Below the pieces are notes generated by a model. That model was not told the origin of the DNA. It was given only the letters and a program-made list of their open reading frames with translations, and did not search any database. DNA of 27,981 nucleotides, taken from assembly GCA_025728395.1 (NCBI GenBank), contig JAOBJR010000099.1:1-27981 (forward strand), in the 5' to 3' direction. A program made the position numbers and the translations under genes. This document shows positions 7,951 to 17,377 of the stretch, piece by piece. Positions within the stretch are counted from its first letter, which is position 1. Each line of letters starts with the position of its first letter. The stretch is from Candidatus Lightella neohaematopini. GTDB lineage: Bacteria; Pseudomonadota; Gammaproteobacteria; Enterobacterales; Enterobacteriaceae.

Positions 7951-10779
7951 ATGATTAATTATAAAAATACTATTAATTTACCAAAGACTGGTTTTAGAAT
8001 GAAAGCTGATTTAACAAAAAAAGAGCCAGAAATAATAAAAAAATGGTACAATGAAAATTTATATAAAATTATTAGAAATATAAAAAGAAATAAAAAGATT
8101 TTTATATTACATGATGGACCACCATATGCTAATGGTCCTATACACATGGGACACGCAGTAAATAAAGTTCTAAAAGATATAATTATTAAGTATAAAAATC
8201 TTATTGGTTATGATGCACCATATATTCCTGGTTGGGATTGTCATGGATTACCAATAGAATTAAAAGTAGAACAGTTATTAAAAAAAAATAATAAATATAA
8301 AAATATTAATGAATTTAATTCCTATTGTTATAAATATGCTATATTACAAGTTAAAAAACAAAAGAAAGAATTTATTAGATTAGGAATAATTGGCGATTGG
8401 GATAATTCTTATCTAACAATCCATAATAGTATCGAAGCAAATATTATAAAACTTTTCGCAGAAATTATTAAAAATAACTATTTGTATAGAGGAAAAAAAC
8501 CAGTTCATTGGTGTACTGAATGTTGTTCTACATTAGCAGAAGCAGAAATTGAATATAACTCACATATTTCAGAATCTATATATGTAAAATTTAAAGTAGT
8601 AAATATTAATATAATAAATAAATTATTAGATAATAATTACTATAATACATATTCAACGTTTTTATTAATTTGGACTACTAACCCGTGGACTTTGTTAGCT
8701 AATCAGGCAATAGCTATTAATTATAACTTACAATATGTTATTGTTAATATAAATAATCACATTAATATTATTATTGCAGAAAAATTACTACCTAAATTAA
8801 TGTTAACTATGAATATTACTAATTATACAATACTACGTTTTATTAATAGTGATTATTTACTAAAATTAAAATTACAACATCCGTTTTTATCATTATTTGT
8901 ATCAATAGTTTTATCTAATCATGTTAAATATGATATGGGTACTGGTTTAGTACATATCGCTCCTGGACATGGTATGGATGATTATATTTTAGGAAAAAAA
9001 TATAATTTAGAAATAACTAATATTGTTGATATACATGGACAATATTGTATAAAAAATATATTACCAGAATTTTATGGTTTACAATGGTCAATATTAAATA
9101 ATAAGGTAATAAAATTACTAATGAAATATAATACTTTATTTCATAAAGAAGATATAACTCACAATTACCCTTATTGTTGGCGTCATAAAATACCAACTAT
9201 ATTTCGTACAACAGAACAATGGTTTATTAGTATGGACAAGAATTATTTACGTCAACAGTTAATAAAACAGGTTGAACAAGTTAAATGGATACCAAATTTT
9301 AATTTTAAAAATATTAAAGATATGATTATGAATAGACCAGATTGGTGTATTTCCAGACAAAGAACATGGGGTGTACCAATACCTTTATTTATTCATAAAA
9401 AAACAGGTAATTTACATCCAAATACAATATATTTAATACACCGTATTATTAAATTAATAAAAAAATATGGTATTAAGATATGGTGGAATTTAGACATTAA
9501 ACTATTTTTAGGAAAAGATGCAAACATGTACAATAAAGTTAATGATATTTTAGATGTTTGGTTCGATTCTGGAGCAACTTTTTATTCAGTACTAAAATAT
9601 AGAAAAGATTTTAGAGGATATAGTGTTTCTAATCTTTGCTTAGAAGGTTTAGATCAATGTAGAGGATGGTTCATGTCTTCATTGATATTATCAACTATTA
9701 TACAACAAAAATCACCATATCAACAAGTATTAACACATGGATTTGTTATTAATGATAGTGGTAATAAAATGTCTAAATCTGATGGTAATATTATTAGTCC
9801 TAAAAAAATAATAGATCAATTTGGTGCTGATGTATTAAGATTATGGATTGCTTCAACTAATTTTTCTAATGACATACATATATCTTTAGAAGTAATAAAA
9901 CAATCAGCTGACAATTATAGACGTATTCGTAATACAATACGCTTTTTATTATCTAATTTACATAAATTTAATCCTAAACTAAATATAGTTATGTATAATG
10001 ATATGATTGCTATTGATAAATGGATAATAGGTCAAGCATATCAAACTCAAATTAATATTATGTATGAATATGACAAATATCGTTTTCATAACGTTGTTAA
10101 ACAAATATTATATTTTTGTTCTATAACAATGAGTTCATTATATTTAGAAATAGTAAAAGATCGTCAGTATATAACTAAATATAATAGTATTCCTCATCGT
10201 AGTTGCCAAACAGCATTATTTCATATTAGTGAGGCTATCGTTCGTTGGTTAGCTCCTATTATATCATTTACTGCTGAAGAAATTTGGCAATTTTTACCTG
10301 GTAATAGATCTAATAGTATATTTACTGAGGAATTATATGATCAATTAATACCATTAAGTAATAATAATATTCTAAATAATAAATTTTGGAAAAAGATAAT
10401 ATTGATTCGTAATGAAGTTAATAAAGTTATCGAACAAGCAAAAATTAATAAAATTATTAATGATTCCTTAGAAGCTAATATTATTTTATACACTGAACCA
10501 AACTTATTACAAGAATTAAATAAATTAGATAATGAACTAAAGTTTGTATTCATTGTGTCTAAAATATTAGTTCTTCCTTATCATAAGGCTAATCATGATG
10601 CAATAAAATCAAAAAATATTAATAAATTAAAAATTAATATTTTTAAATCTAAAGATAAAAAATGTCAAAGATGTTGGCACTATGATAATAGTGTTGGATT
10701 ATCTATTAAGTACTCATCTATATGTAATAGATGTATAACTAATATTACTGGAAATGGAGAAATAAGAAAATTTGTTTAA
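7951..10779 (+). CDS. ileS: Isoleucyl-tRNA synthetase
   Basis: Charges tRNA-Ile. It has 942 residues (E. coli 938). The class I HIGH motif appears as HMGH at 65-68 in PYANGPIHMGHAVNK, and KMSKS lies at 606-610. The editing domain keeps WTTNPWTLLANQAIA and VHIAPGHGMDDY. WFDSGAT and CRGWFMSS precede the KMSKS loop. The C-terminal zinc site is complete with CQRC (905-908) and CNRC (925-928). A weak ribosome site AAGGA (7933-7937) lies 13 bases before the ATG. It is 24 bases downstream of ribF, and lspA starts 3 bases after its stop. It contains a run of nine A (about 8280-8288), with the frame intact across it. Confidence 0.98.
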   Translation: MINYKNTINLPKTGFRMKADLTKKEPEIIKKWYNENLYKIIRNIKRNKKIFILHDGPPYANGPIHMGHAVNKVLKDIIIKYKNLIGYDAPYIPGWDCHGLPIELKVEQLLKKNNKYKNINEFNSYCYKYAILQVKKQKKEFIRLGIIGDWDNSYLTIHNSIEANIIKLFAEIIKNNYLYRGKKPVHWCTECCSTLAEAEIEYNSHISESIYVKFKVVNINIINKLLDNNYYNTYSTFLLIWTTNPWTLLANQAIAINYNLQYVIVNINNHINIIIAEKLLPKLMLTMNITNYTILRFINSDYLLKLKLQHPFLSLFVSIVLSNHVKYDMGTGLVHIAPGHGMDDYILGKKYNLEITNIVDIHGQYCIKNILPEFYGLQWSILNNKVIKLLMKYNTLFHKEDITHNYPYCWRHKIPTIFRTTEQWFISMDKNYLRQQLIKQVEQVKWIPNFNFKNIKDMIMNRPDWCISRQRTWGVPIPLFIHKKTGNLHPNTIYLIHRIIKLIKKYGIKIWWNLDIKLFLGKDANMYNKVNDILDVWFDSGATFYSVLKYRKDFRGYSVSNLCLEGLDQCRGWFMSSLILSTIIQQKSPYQQVLTHGFVINDSGNKMSKSDGNIISPKKIIDQFGADVLRLWIASTNFSNDIHISLEVIKQSADNYRRIRNTIRFLLSNLHKFNPKLNIVMYNDMIAIDKWIIGQAYQTQINIMYEYDKYRFHNVVKQILYFCSITMSSLYLEIVKDRQYITKYNSIPHRSCQTALFHISEAIVRWLAPIISFTAEEIWQFLPGNRSNSIFTEELYDQLIPLSNNNILNNKFWKKIILIRNEVNKVIEQAKINKIINDSLEANIILYTEPNLLQELNKLDNELKFVFIVSKILVLPYHKANHDAIKSKNINKLKINIFKSKDKKCQRCWHYDNSVGLSIKYSSICNRCITNITGNGEIRKFV

Positions 10780-10782
10780 TCA

Positions 10783-11253
10783 ATGTATAAATTATATTTA
10801 TTAATAATTTCTATATTACTATTTAGTATAGATATGTTTAGTAAACAATGTATGACTAATAATTTAAATAGACAAATTATTGTTAATAGTTATTTAAGTT
10901 TTACTTTAATTTTTAATAAGGGAATTATATTTGGATTATTATCCAATAATATATTAATTTCATACGTATTACCAATACTAATTATTAGTATAATACTATT
11001 CTTAATTATAGAATTATATTTTTTTAATAAAAATAAACTATTAGATATAGCTTATACACTAATTATTAGTGGTGCTTGTGGTAATTTTTATGATAGAATA
11101 AAATATGGTGCTGTAGTAGATTTTATTAATATTAATATTTTAAATATAAACTTACCGATATTTAATATTGCTGATGTTAATATATTTTTGGGTGTTATTT
11201 TTATTATAATTAATAATATTTATATGAAATATAAAAATATTAATAAATATTAG
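10783..11253 (+). CDS. lspA: Lipoprotein signal peptidase (signal peptidase II)
   Basis: Inner-membrane aspartyl protease that removes the signal peptide of prolipoproteins. It has 156 residues (E. coli 164) with four hydrophobic segments, about 5-17, 57-80, 86-100 and 130-150. The two catalytic aspartates are kept: D113 in GAVVDF and D131 in NIADV. SGACGNFYDRI and FNKGIIFG match the other conserved blocks. It sits between ileS and ispH as in E. coli, where fkpB would normally lie between lspA and ispH; fkpB is absent here. Its presence implies that at least some outer-membrane lipoproteins survive. Confidence 0.95.
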   Translation: MYKLYLLIISILLFSIDMFSKQCMTNNLNRQIIVNSYLSFTLIFNKGIIFGLLSNNILISYVLPILIISIILFLIIELYFFNKNKLLDIAYTLIISGACGNFYDRIKYGAVVDFININILNINLPIFNIADVNIFLGVIFIIINNIYMKYKNINKY

Positions 11254-11275
11254 TTACTAAATAATAATTATTATT

Positions 11276-12199
11276 ATGAATATTATATTAGTAAAGCCTA
11301 GAGGCTTTTGTGCTGGTGTTGTTAGAGCAATTAATATTGTTAATCGAATATTAAGTATACATAAAATACCAATTTATATGAATCATGAATTAGTACATAA
11401 TAACTATGTGGTAAATTTTTTAAAAAAAAATGGTGTCGTAATTAGTGAAAATATCAATAATATTCCTAAAGGTTCTATATTTGTTATTTCAGCTCATGGT
11501 GCTTCTAAAAATATAATTAATGATGCTCATAAACGTAATTTAACTGTATTTGATGCTACTTGCCCATTAGTTAAAAAAGTACATTATCAAGCTTCTTATG
11601 CTAATAAGAATAATATCGATACAATTATTATTGGTAATTCTCAACATCAAGAGGTATTAGGAACTATTGGACAATATGATAGTGCTACTCCTTATATAGT
11701 AGAATCACTGCATGATGCTAGTCACATAAAAGTAAAAAATAGTAATAAATTATGCTTTCTAACACAGACTACGTTATCAATATTTAATACGTATAAAATA
11801 ATAAATATATTAAAAAATAGATTTCCAAATATTTTAGAGCTAGGAAAAAATAATATTTGTTATGCTACTAATAACAGACAACAAGCAGTATATAAATTGG
11901 CTAGAATTACTGATTTAGTTATTATATTTGGTTCTAACATATCATCTAACGCTAATAAACTACTAGAAATAGCTAAAAAATATAGTAAAGCTTACATGAT
12001 TGATAATTTTTCATGCTTTAAAAATCAATGGTTAAATGGTGTTGGTACAATTGGCATTACTTCAAGTGCGTCAACTCCAGAATTATTAATAAGACAATTT
12101 ATTAAATATATTAAACAGTATAGCAATATAACTGTTAAGGAAATAATTCTTAGTAAAGAAAAATTATCATTTAAATTACCAAAAGTACTTAAAATATAA
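11276..12199 (+). CDS. ispH: IspH, 4-hydroxy-3-methylbut-2-enyl diphosphate reductase
   Basis: Last enzyme of the MEP pathway, an iron-sulfur protein producing IPP and DMAPP. It has 307 residues (E. coli 316). The three cluster cysteines are C12 (RGFCAG), C96 (DATCPL) and C195 (NICYATNNRQ). Substrate-contacting H41, H74 and H124 and catalytic E126 (HQEV) are all present at E. coli-like positions. The last few residues of the E. coli protein are missing. It follows lspA after 22 bases. Isoprenoids made here would supply undecaprenyl phosphate for the peptidoglycan enzymes encoded at 20635-27981. Confidence 0.97.
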   Translation: MNIILVKPRGFCAGVVRAINIVNRILSIHKIPIYMNHELVHNNYVVNFLKKNGVVISENINNIPKGSIFVISAHGASKNIINDAHKRNLTVFDATCPLVKKVHYQASYANKNNIDTIIIGNSQHQEVLGTIGQYDSATPYIVESLHDASHIKVKNSNKLCFLTQTTLSIFNTYKIINILKNRFPNILELGKNNICYATNNRQQAVYKLARITDLVIIFGSNISSNANKLLEIAKKYSKAYMIDNFSCFKNQWLNGVGTIGITSSASTPELLIRQFIKYIKQYSNITVKEIILSKEKLSFKLPKVLKI

Positions 12200-12228
12200 T
12201 TTATTAATACTATTTATTGATTTAATCT

Positions 12229-13031
12229 ATGATAGATAAAAATATAAGAATTGCAGTAGCTGGAGCTAGTGGTCGTATGGGTAAAACTTTAATTAAATTA
12301 ATATTACAAAATGATTATCAAGTAAAATTAGGAGCTGCTATTGTTAGTAATTATTCAAAATATAATAATATTGATGTAAGTAAGTTAGTTTGCTTACCTA
12401 CTCCAGTAGGTATATTAACTACTAATAATATTAATTTAGTAAGTAATAAGTTTGATGTATTAATAGATTTTACTAATCCTAGTGCTAGCATAGAAAATAT
12501 TAAAAAATGTTGTAAATATAATAAAAATATAGTAATTGGAACTACTGGTTTTAGTAAGGCACAAAAAAAAATTATAAAAAAAAAAGTAGAATAATTAGTA
12601 TTGCATTATCTGAGAATTTCAGTATAGGAATTAATATAATAGTTAATTATTTGTTTAATAACATCATTAAAAAATTTAGTGATATTACTGATATTCATAT
12701 TACTGATATACATCATCGTGATAAAAAACAAATACCTTCTGGTACAGCATCAATGCTAGCAAGAAGTATTTTTAACTTAATATCAATAAATAATAATAAA
12801 AATTTTAGTAATATAAGTGACATAAAATTAGCCTCCATTAGATTAGGTAATGTTATCGGTAAACATAGTATTACGTTTATAAATAATTTAGAATGTATAG
12901 AAATTAAACATACAGTATATCATCGTAAATCTTTTGCTATTGGTGCTATTAGGGCTGCAAAGTGGATTACAAATTATAAAACTGGTTTATTCAATATAAA
13001 TAATATTTTTGCTAATAAAAAAATTGATTAA
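12229..13031 (+). CDS. dapB: DapB, dihydrodipicolinate reductase, frame broken at a poly-A tract
   Basis: Reduces dihydrodipicolinate (or its hydroxylated precursor) on the way to meso-diaminopimelate and lysine. The first frame (12229-12594) holds the nucleotide-binding GASGRMGKTL and VIGTTGFSKAQ, then stops at 12592-12594. Homology continues at once in the -1 frame: SRIISIALSENFSIGIN, then HHRDKKQIPSGTA with the catalytic histidine and lysine, and EIKHTVYHRKSFAIGAIRAAKWI to the stop at 13029-13031. The switch lies in a run of ten A at 12576-12585. One extra A, or a -1 ribosomal shift there, restores a full-length product of about 267 residues that aligns to E. coli DapB (273) without a gap across the junction. 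It may be functional through slippage, a young pseudogene, or a sequencing error in a homopolymer. folA starts on the base after its stop; carAB, present between them in E. coli, is missing. Confidence 0.85.
12576..12585 (+). repeat. A10 homopolymer at the dapB frame break
   Basis: Ten consecutive A at the exact point where the DapB reading frame changes. A second run of nine A lies just upstream at 12563-12571. RNA polymerase slippage on such tracts is documented in insect endosymbionts (Buchnera, Blochmannia) and can restore frames in part of the mRNA. Confidence 0.9.
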
Positions 13032-13508
13032 ATGATTAGTATGATTGTAGCTATTGCTAAAAATTGGGTGATTGGAAATAATAATACTATTCCTTGGAAT
13101 ATACCACAAGATCGTTTGTGGTTTAAACAACATACTTTACATAAAACGATTATTATGGGACGTAATACATATGAATCTATTGGTTATATACTACCGTATA
13201 GACACAACATAATATTAACTAATACTATAAAAAATATTAACTCTAATATAGTAAGTATAGTAAATACAGTACAAGAAGTTTTGTTACTATTAAATAATGA
13301 TTATGAGTATTTAGTAATAGGTGGCGCTCAAATATATAAATTATTTTTTGAATATACAAAGAGATTATATATTACATATATTGACTTATTAGTATATGGT
13401 AATATATTTTTTCCTAATTTTAATTTAAAAAATTGGAATTCAATTTTTACTAAATATCAATGTTTTAATAATATTGATCTTTGTTTTAAGATCTTAGAAA
13501 GAAAATAA
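13032..13508 (+). CDS. folA: Dihydrofolate reductase
   Basis: Reduces dihydrofolate to tetrahydrofolate with NADPH. It has 158 residues (E. coli 159) and aligns nearly end to end. MISMIVAIAKNWVIG starts the protein, W22 and catalytic D27 lie in PWNIPQDRLWF at the E. coli positions, and TIIMGRNTYESIG, YLVIGGAQIY and the final CFKILERK follow. The ATG begins on the base after the dapB stop, so it is probably translationally coupled to dapB. Only 4 bases separate its stop from the stop of convergent apaH. Confidence 0.97.
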   Translation: MISMIVAIAKNWVIGNNNTIPWNIPQDRLWFKQHTLHKTIIMGRNTYESIGYILPYRHNIILTNTIKNINSNIVSIVNTVQEVLLLLNNDYEYLVIGGAQIYKLFFEYTKRLYITYIDLLVYGNIFFPNFNLKNWNSIFTKYQCFNNIDLCFKILERK

Positions 13509-13512
13509 AAAT

Positions 13513-14328
13513 TTAACTCTTATTTATATAATAATATTTTTTATTATCCCAACATAATGCAGTTAATTTCTTTCCCCAACAACAACCAGTATCTATGTTA
13601 TAGATTTTATTGGGAGTGTATTTACCAGCTAATATTGACCAGTGACCAAAAATAATACTATATTTATTTAGTATCTGTACTTTGTTAAACCAGGGAATTA
13701 AATATGTAGGTCTATTTATTGGAATACCTAAATATTTATTATCTAGTTGATAATAATTATAATAATAGCGAATACGTGTAAATACATTAATATTAAATTT
13801 AATACACTTTAATTTACGTAAAGTAAATAGTTCAAGAAGTTCTTCATTAAGAATATTTTTAAATAAAAAATAAAGAAAGTGTTTACAATAATTACTTGTT
13901 AATAGAAATTCAATTTCTTTAGAATATTTAATAATTTTTCTAGTACTCCAAAATGGTAATATACCTGCATGAACAACAATAAATTTTTTTATTTTATTAA
14001 AAAGTAATATTGGTTGAGATTTTAGCCAATTTATTAATTCTTCTATTTTAGATGAATAAAACATATTTTTAGTAATAGAAAAAATACTATTTTTTAATAA
14101 AATACCATTATATAATGCTAATAAATTTAATTCATGATTACCTAGTACTATATTAGTATTCTTTAATTTATAAATTAATTTTAGTACTTCTAATGATTTA
14201 TCTCCTCTAAAAATTAAATCACCAGTTAATAATAATTGATCATTGTTATCATCATAATTTATAATATCTAATAGTTTACATAATTCATCATAGCAACCAT
14301 GAATGTCACCAATAAAATAAATAGACAT
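13513..14328 (-). CDS. apaH: ApaH, diadenosine tetraphosphatase
   Basis: Symmetrically hydrolyses Ap4A to ADP and, in E. coli, also removes Np4A caps from RNA. It has 271 residues (E. coli 280). The metallophosphoesterase motifs are in order: GDIHGCYDEL (7-16), GDLIFRG (36-42), GNHELNLLAL (from 63), VVHAGILPFW, FGHWSILAGK and the C-terminal DTGCCWGKKLT. It is the last gene of the leftward block lptD-surA-pdxA-rsmA-apaH. Its ATG is 4 bases after the rsmA stop, and apaG, which lies between them in E. coli, is lost. Keeping a stress-alarmone hydrolase in such a reduced genome is mildly unusual. Confidence 0.96.
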   Translation of the reverse strand: MSIYFIGDIHGCYDELCKLLDIINYDDNNDQLLLTGDLIFRGDKSLEVLKLIYKLKNTNIVLGNHELNLLALYNGILLKNSIFSITKNMFYSSKIEELINWLKSQPILLFNKIKKFIVVHAGILPFWSTRKIIKYSKEIEFLLTSNYCKHFLYFLFKNILNEELLELFTLRKLKCIKFNINVFTRIRYYYNYYQLDNKYLGIPINRPTYLIPWFNKVQILNKYSIIFGHWSILAGKYTPNKIYNIDTGCCWGKKLTALCWDNKKYYYINKS

Positions 14329-14332
14329 AAAT

Positions 14333-15124
14333 TTAAATATTAACTTTATTTGTTAAATAATAATATTGATCAATAGTTATTTCATCAGCTCTTAATGATG
14401 GATCAACATTATATTTTACTAAATCTTTTACAGAAAATAATTTTCTTAAACTATTTTTAATTTTTTTGCGTCTTTGATTAAAAGCTAGATTTAGAATTAA
14501 TATTAGCTTATCTAAATTAATATTGATCTTATAATTACGAGGTATAAATTTAATTACTGTTGAATAAACTTTTGGTATTGGATAAAATGACGTTGGAGAT
14601 ATATTAATTAATGGTACCATATTATAATAATATTGCATAATAACACTTAATTTACCATATTCTTTGCTATTTGGTGTAGCAATAATTCTATTAGCTAATT
14701 CTTTTTGTAGCATAAAGTGTATATCATGAATTACATTAATATATTTCAATACGTGAAAAATAATAGATATACAATTATTATATGGTAAATTACCAAATAA
14801 TCTTAATTTTTGATTTATTCGTCTACTTAGTATAAAAAAATTAGTGTTAATAACATTTTGGCATATAATATTAATATTATTATTACTAAGTTTATTAGTT
14901 AGCTTTGTAGCTAAATCTATATCTATTTCAATTAAAAATAAATATTTTACTAAATTTACTAACTTTTTTGTTATAGCTCCAGTCCCTGGACCAATTTCTA
15001 CAATTGTTTGATTAATTTTTGGACATATTAAATTAATAATATTTTTTATAACGTTAATATCTTTTAAAAATACTTGACCAAATTTTCTTTTAAAATTTTT
15101 TTTATATAATTTATTATAACTCAT
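14333..15124 (-). CDS. rsmA: RsmA (KsgA), 16S rRNA dimethyladenosine transferase
   Basis: Dimethylates two adjacent adenosines near the 3' end of 16S rRNA using S-adenosylmethionine. It has 263 residues (E. coli 273). The substrate-side motif KFGQVFLKD, the SAM-binding EIGPGTGAIT (43-52), the catalytic NLPY (112-115), HFMLQKELANR, SPTSFYPIPKV and AFNQRRKKIKNSLRKLF are all present. Its start overlaps the end of pdxA by 11 bases, so the two are probably translationally coupled, as their E. coli counterparts are adjacent. Confidence 0.97.
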   Translation of the reverse strand: MSYNKLYKKNFKRKFGQVFLKDINVIKNIINLICPKINQTIVEIGPGTGAITKKLVNLVKYLFLIEIDIDLATKLTNKLSNNNINIICQNVINTNFFILSRRINQKLRLFGNLPYNNCISIIFHVLKYINVIHDIHFMLQKELANRIIATPNSKEYGKLSVIMQYYYNMVPLINISPTSFYPIPKVYSTVIKFIPRNYKININLDKLILILNLAFNQRRKKIKNSLRKLFSVKDLVKYNVDPSLRADEITIDQYYYLTNKVNI

Positions 15125-16109
15125 AATTATATTTTAATTTCATTATACTAATAGTAGTATGCAATACATTTTTTATATTATTTATATTAATTTTATTGGA
15201 TCCAGCTATTTCTAACGCAGTACCATGACACACCGAAGTTCTAATAAAAGGTAATCCTAAAGTAATATTAACTACTTTATCAAAATAACAATATTTTACT
15301 AATGGAAGTAACTGATCATGATACATAGTTAATATAACATCAGCATGATTTAAGTATTTACTTTGAAAAATTGTATCTGCTGGTAATGGTCCGTGAATAT
15401 TATAATTATTATTTTTTAAATAATTAATTAGGGGGCTAATAATGTTAACTTCTTCAGTTCCTAAAAATCCATTTTCTCCAGCATGTGGATTTAAACCACA
15501 TACATAAATACATGGATTATAAATTTTATAGTCATACTTTAAATAATTATGTAGAATCATAATACTATTATATAGTAATTTTTTAGTAATTAATTTTGAT
15601 ACACAACTCAATGGTAAATGAGTTGTTGCTAAAGCAATACGTATATTTTTATACATAAACATCATTAAAACTGGTTTTTGACATAATTTTGATAAAAATT
15701 CAGTATGACCAGTAAAATTAATTCCGCTATTATTAATAATCGCTTTATTTACTGGTCCAGTAATAAGAGCTGAAGAATTATTCAATAGGCAAAAATTACA
15801 TGCTTTCTTTAAAGAATTAATAGTATACTTACTATTATCTACATCTAATTTACCAGTAATTACTTTATTTTTAGTATATACTGGCAGTACTGAAATTTCA
15901 CCTATTGATCTATATTTCCTTTTTATGTTAGGTGAATAATTATATATTTTTAATGGTAATGATAATTCTTTTGATCTACTAATTAGTAGATTAGGATCAG
16001 CACAAGCAATAATATTTACTGGCCATATATATTGTGCTAAATGAATGATTAAATCTGGTCCAACCCCTGAAGGCTCACCTGTAGTAATAATGATATTATA
16101 ATTATTCAT
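15114..16109 (-). CDS. pdxA: PdxA, 4-hydroxythreonine-4-phosphate dehydrogenase
   Basis: Oxidises 4-phosphohydroxythreonine in de novo pyridoxal phosphate synthesis. It has 331 residues (E. coli 329). The N-terminal GEPSGVGPDL, ALITGPVNKAIIN, FTGHTEFLS and the three metal-ligand histidine contexts TTHLPL, LNPHAGE and MYHDQ are intact; FIRTSVCHGTALEIAG lies near the end. The start was set at ATG 16109 because it aligns with the E. coli start; a TTG seven codons upstream (16130) adds unaligned residues. Even so the gene overlaps surA by 8 bases. Retention suggests that vitamin B6 is made at least in part by this cell; the other pdx genes are outside the window. Confidence 0.95.
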   Translation of the reverse strand: MNNYNIIITTGEPSGVGPDLIIHLAQYIWPVNIIACADPNLLISRSKELSLPLKIYNYSPNIKRKYRSIGEISVLPVYTKNKVITGKLDVDNSKYTINSLKKACNFCLLNNSSALITGPVNKAIINNSGINFTGHTEFLSKLCQKPVLMMFMYKNIRIALATTHLPLSCVSKLITKKLLYNSIMILHNYLKYDYKIYNPCIYVCGLNPHAGENGFLGTEEVNIISPLINYLKNNNYNIHGPLPADTIFQSKYLNHADVILTMYHDQLLPLVKYCYFDKVVNITLGLPFIRTSVCHGTALEIAGSNKININNIKNVLHTTISIMKLKYNYEL

Positions 16110-17355
16110 AGTTATTAATGTTAAAATCAATATAAGATTGATGATATTGTTTGTTAATAAAAATTCTTACTATCTCTGAAAAATAACGTTTTAAAATTAT
16201 TAAATAGCTATATTTTTTTAAAAAACTACTATGTTTATTACAAATATTTAATAATTGTATAATATACCAATTATTTCCTATTTTAATAGGATTACTAATA
16301 TTACTAGTATTTATATTTAAAACTATTTTTTTTATTATTGGATGCATACGATTGATATTACTAAACCATATACCAGTATTATAAAAATTATTGTTGTCTA
16401 ACATTAATTTTTTAATAATACTATTAAAACTAATAGTTTTATTAAAAATTTGTTTCTTAATTTTATTAAAATTATGTATTAATAAATTACTATTAAAGTA
16501 TTTTTGATTAATTATAATATATCTTACGATATATATTTTATTATTTGTAGTATGTTTATTTAACTTATAAATATTGTTTACTTTAAGAAAGTATATAGTA
16601 TTTTTTGCACAAATTGGGCCAATTAGTATATTTTTATAAATTTTTTTTATATGTTGCTTTATCAATAATGGTATATTATTTATTAACTGCCAGTTATTAT
16701 TACTATGTTTTTTTATACTAATTAACTTTTTATTTATTAAATATTTTAATTTATTAAAGTGTAAACAATTATTACTATAATCAATGGAATTATTAATTAT
16801 TTTTATTATTTTTATTTTATCACTAGATGTATATTTTAATAAATTAATTATAAAATAACTTACTTTAACTTTAATTTTGTAAAAATATTTATTTACTATT
16901 TGTTGTGATAAAATGTTAACTTCTTGTGTTGGTACTATCATATTTTGTATAATATAATCGTTTATTTGTTTATTTAAAATTATTTGATAAATTTTATTTT
17001 TGATAAAATCAATTTTCATCTTTGATGTGAAAAAATTTATATCACTTATACTTTTATCTTCAAGAATCTTGTTTACCATATTTTCTATTTGTTTACTATT
17101 AATAATATTCTCAGAAAAAATTATATTATTAATTATTAACATATACATTATTCTATAATACACAATATAATAATCGTAATTATTATAGATTGTATATTTG
17201 TTATTTCTTAATACATATTGTAATTTATTATTAATATCACTATCTAGAATTAAACTATTGTTTACAATAGTATTTATTCTGTCTAACATAATTGGTGCAG
17301 AATATATATAACTAGTTAATATTAGATTTATAAACATACTAATTAGTAAGTACAT
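16102..17355 (-). CDS. surA: SurA, periplasmic chaperone for outer-membrane proteins
   Basis: Escorts unfolded beta-barrel proteins across the periplasm. It has 417 residues (E. coli 428). The hydrophobic N terminus (about 2-19) looks like a signal peptide ending near YSA-P, followed by the family block DRINTIVNNSLILDSDIN. PTQEVNILSQQIVNK matches the junction to the first parvulin domain. The parvulin (peptidyl-prolyl isomerase) regions are very diverged: the usual GGDLGW-type motif is reduced to NTGIWFSN, so isomerase activity may be gone while chaperone activity remains. The protein is unusually rich in Asn, Ile and Lys. The identification rests on the N-terminal block and on position between pdxA and lptD, the E. 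coli order. Confidence 0.9.
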   Translation of the reverse strand: MYLLISMFINLILTSYIYSAPIMLDRINTIVNNSLILDSDINNKLQYVLRNNKYTIYNNYDYYIVYYRIMYMLIINNIIFSENIINSKQIENMVNKILEDKSISDINFFTSKMKIDFIKNKIYQIILNKQINDYIIQNMIVPTQEVNILSQQIVNKYFYKIKVKVSYFIINLLKYTSSDKIKIIKIINNSIDYSNNCLHFNKLKYLINKKLISIKKHSNNNWQLINNIPLLIKQHIKKIYKNILIGPICAKNTIYFLKVNNIYKLNKHTTNNKIYIVRYIIINQKYFNSNLLIHNFNKIKKQIFNKTISFNSIIKKLMLDNNNFYNTGIWFSNINRMHPIIKKIVLNINTSNISNPIKIGNNWYIIQLLNICNKHSSFLKKYSYLIILKRYFSEIVRIFINKQYHQSYIDFNINNYE

Positions 17356-17377
17356 AATTTTAATTATCTATTATAAA

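Noticed and set aside
12651..13031. The second half of dapB as an independent gene
   Set aside because: Homology to DapB continues upstream in that frame to the A10 tract, and the apparent start is an internal TTG; it is the distal part of the same gene.
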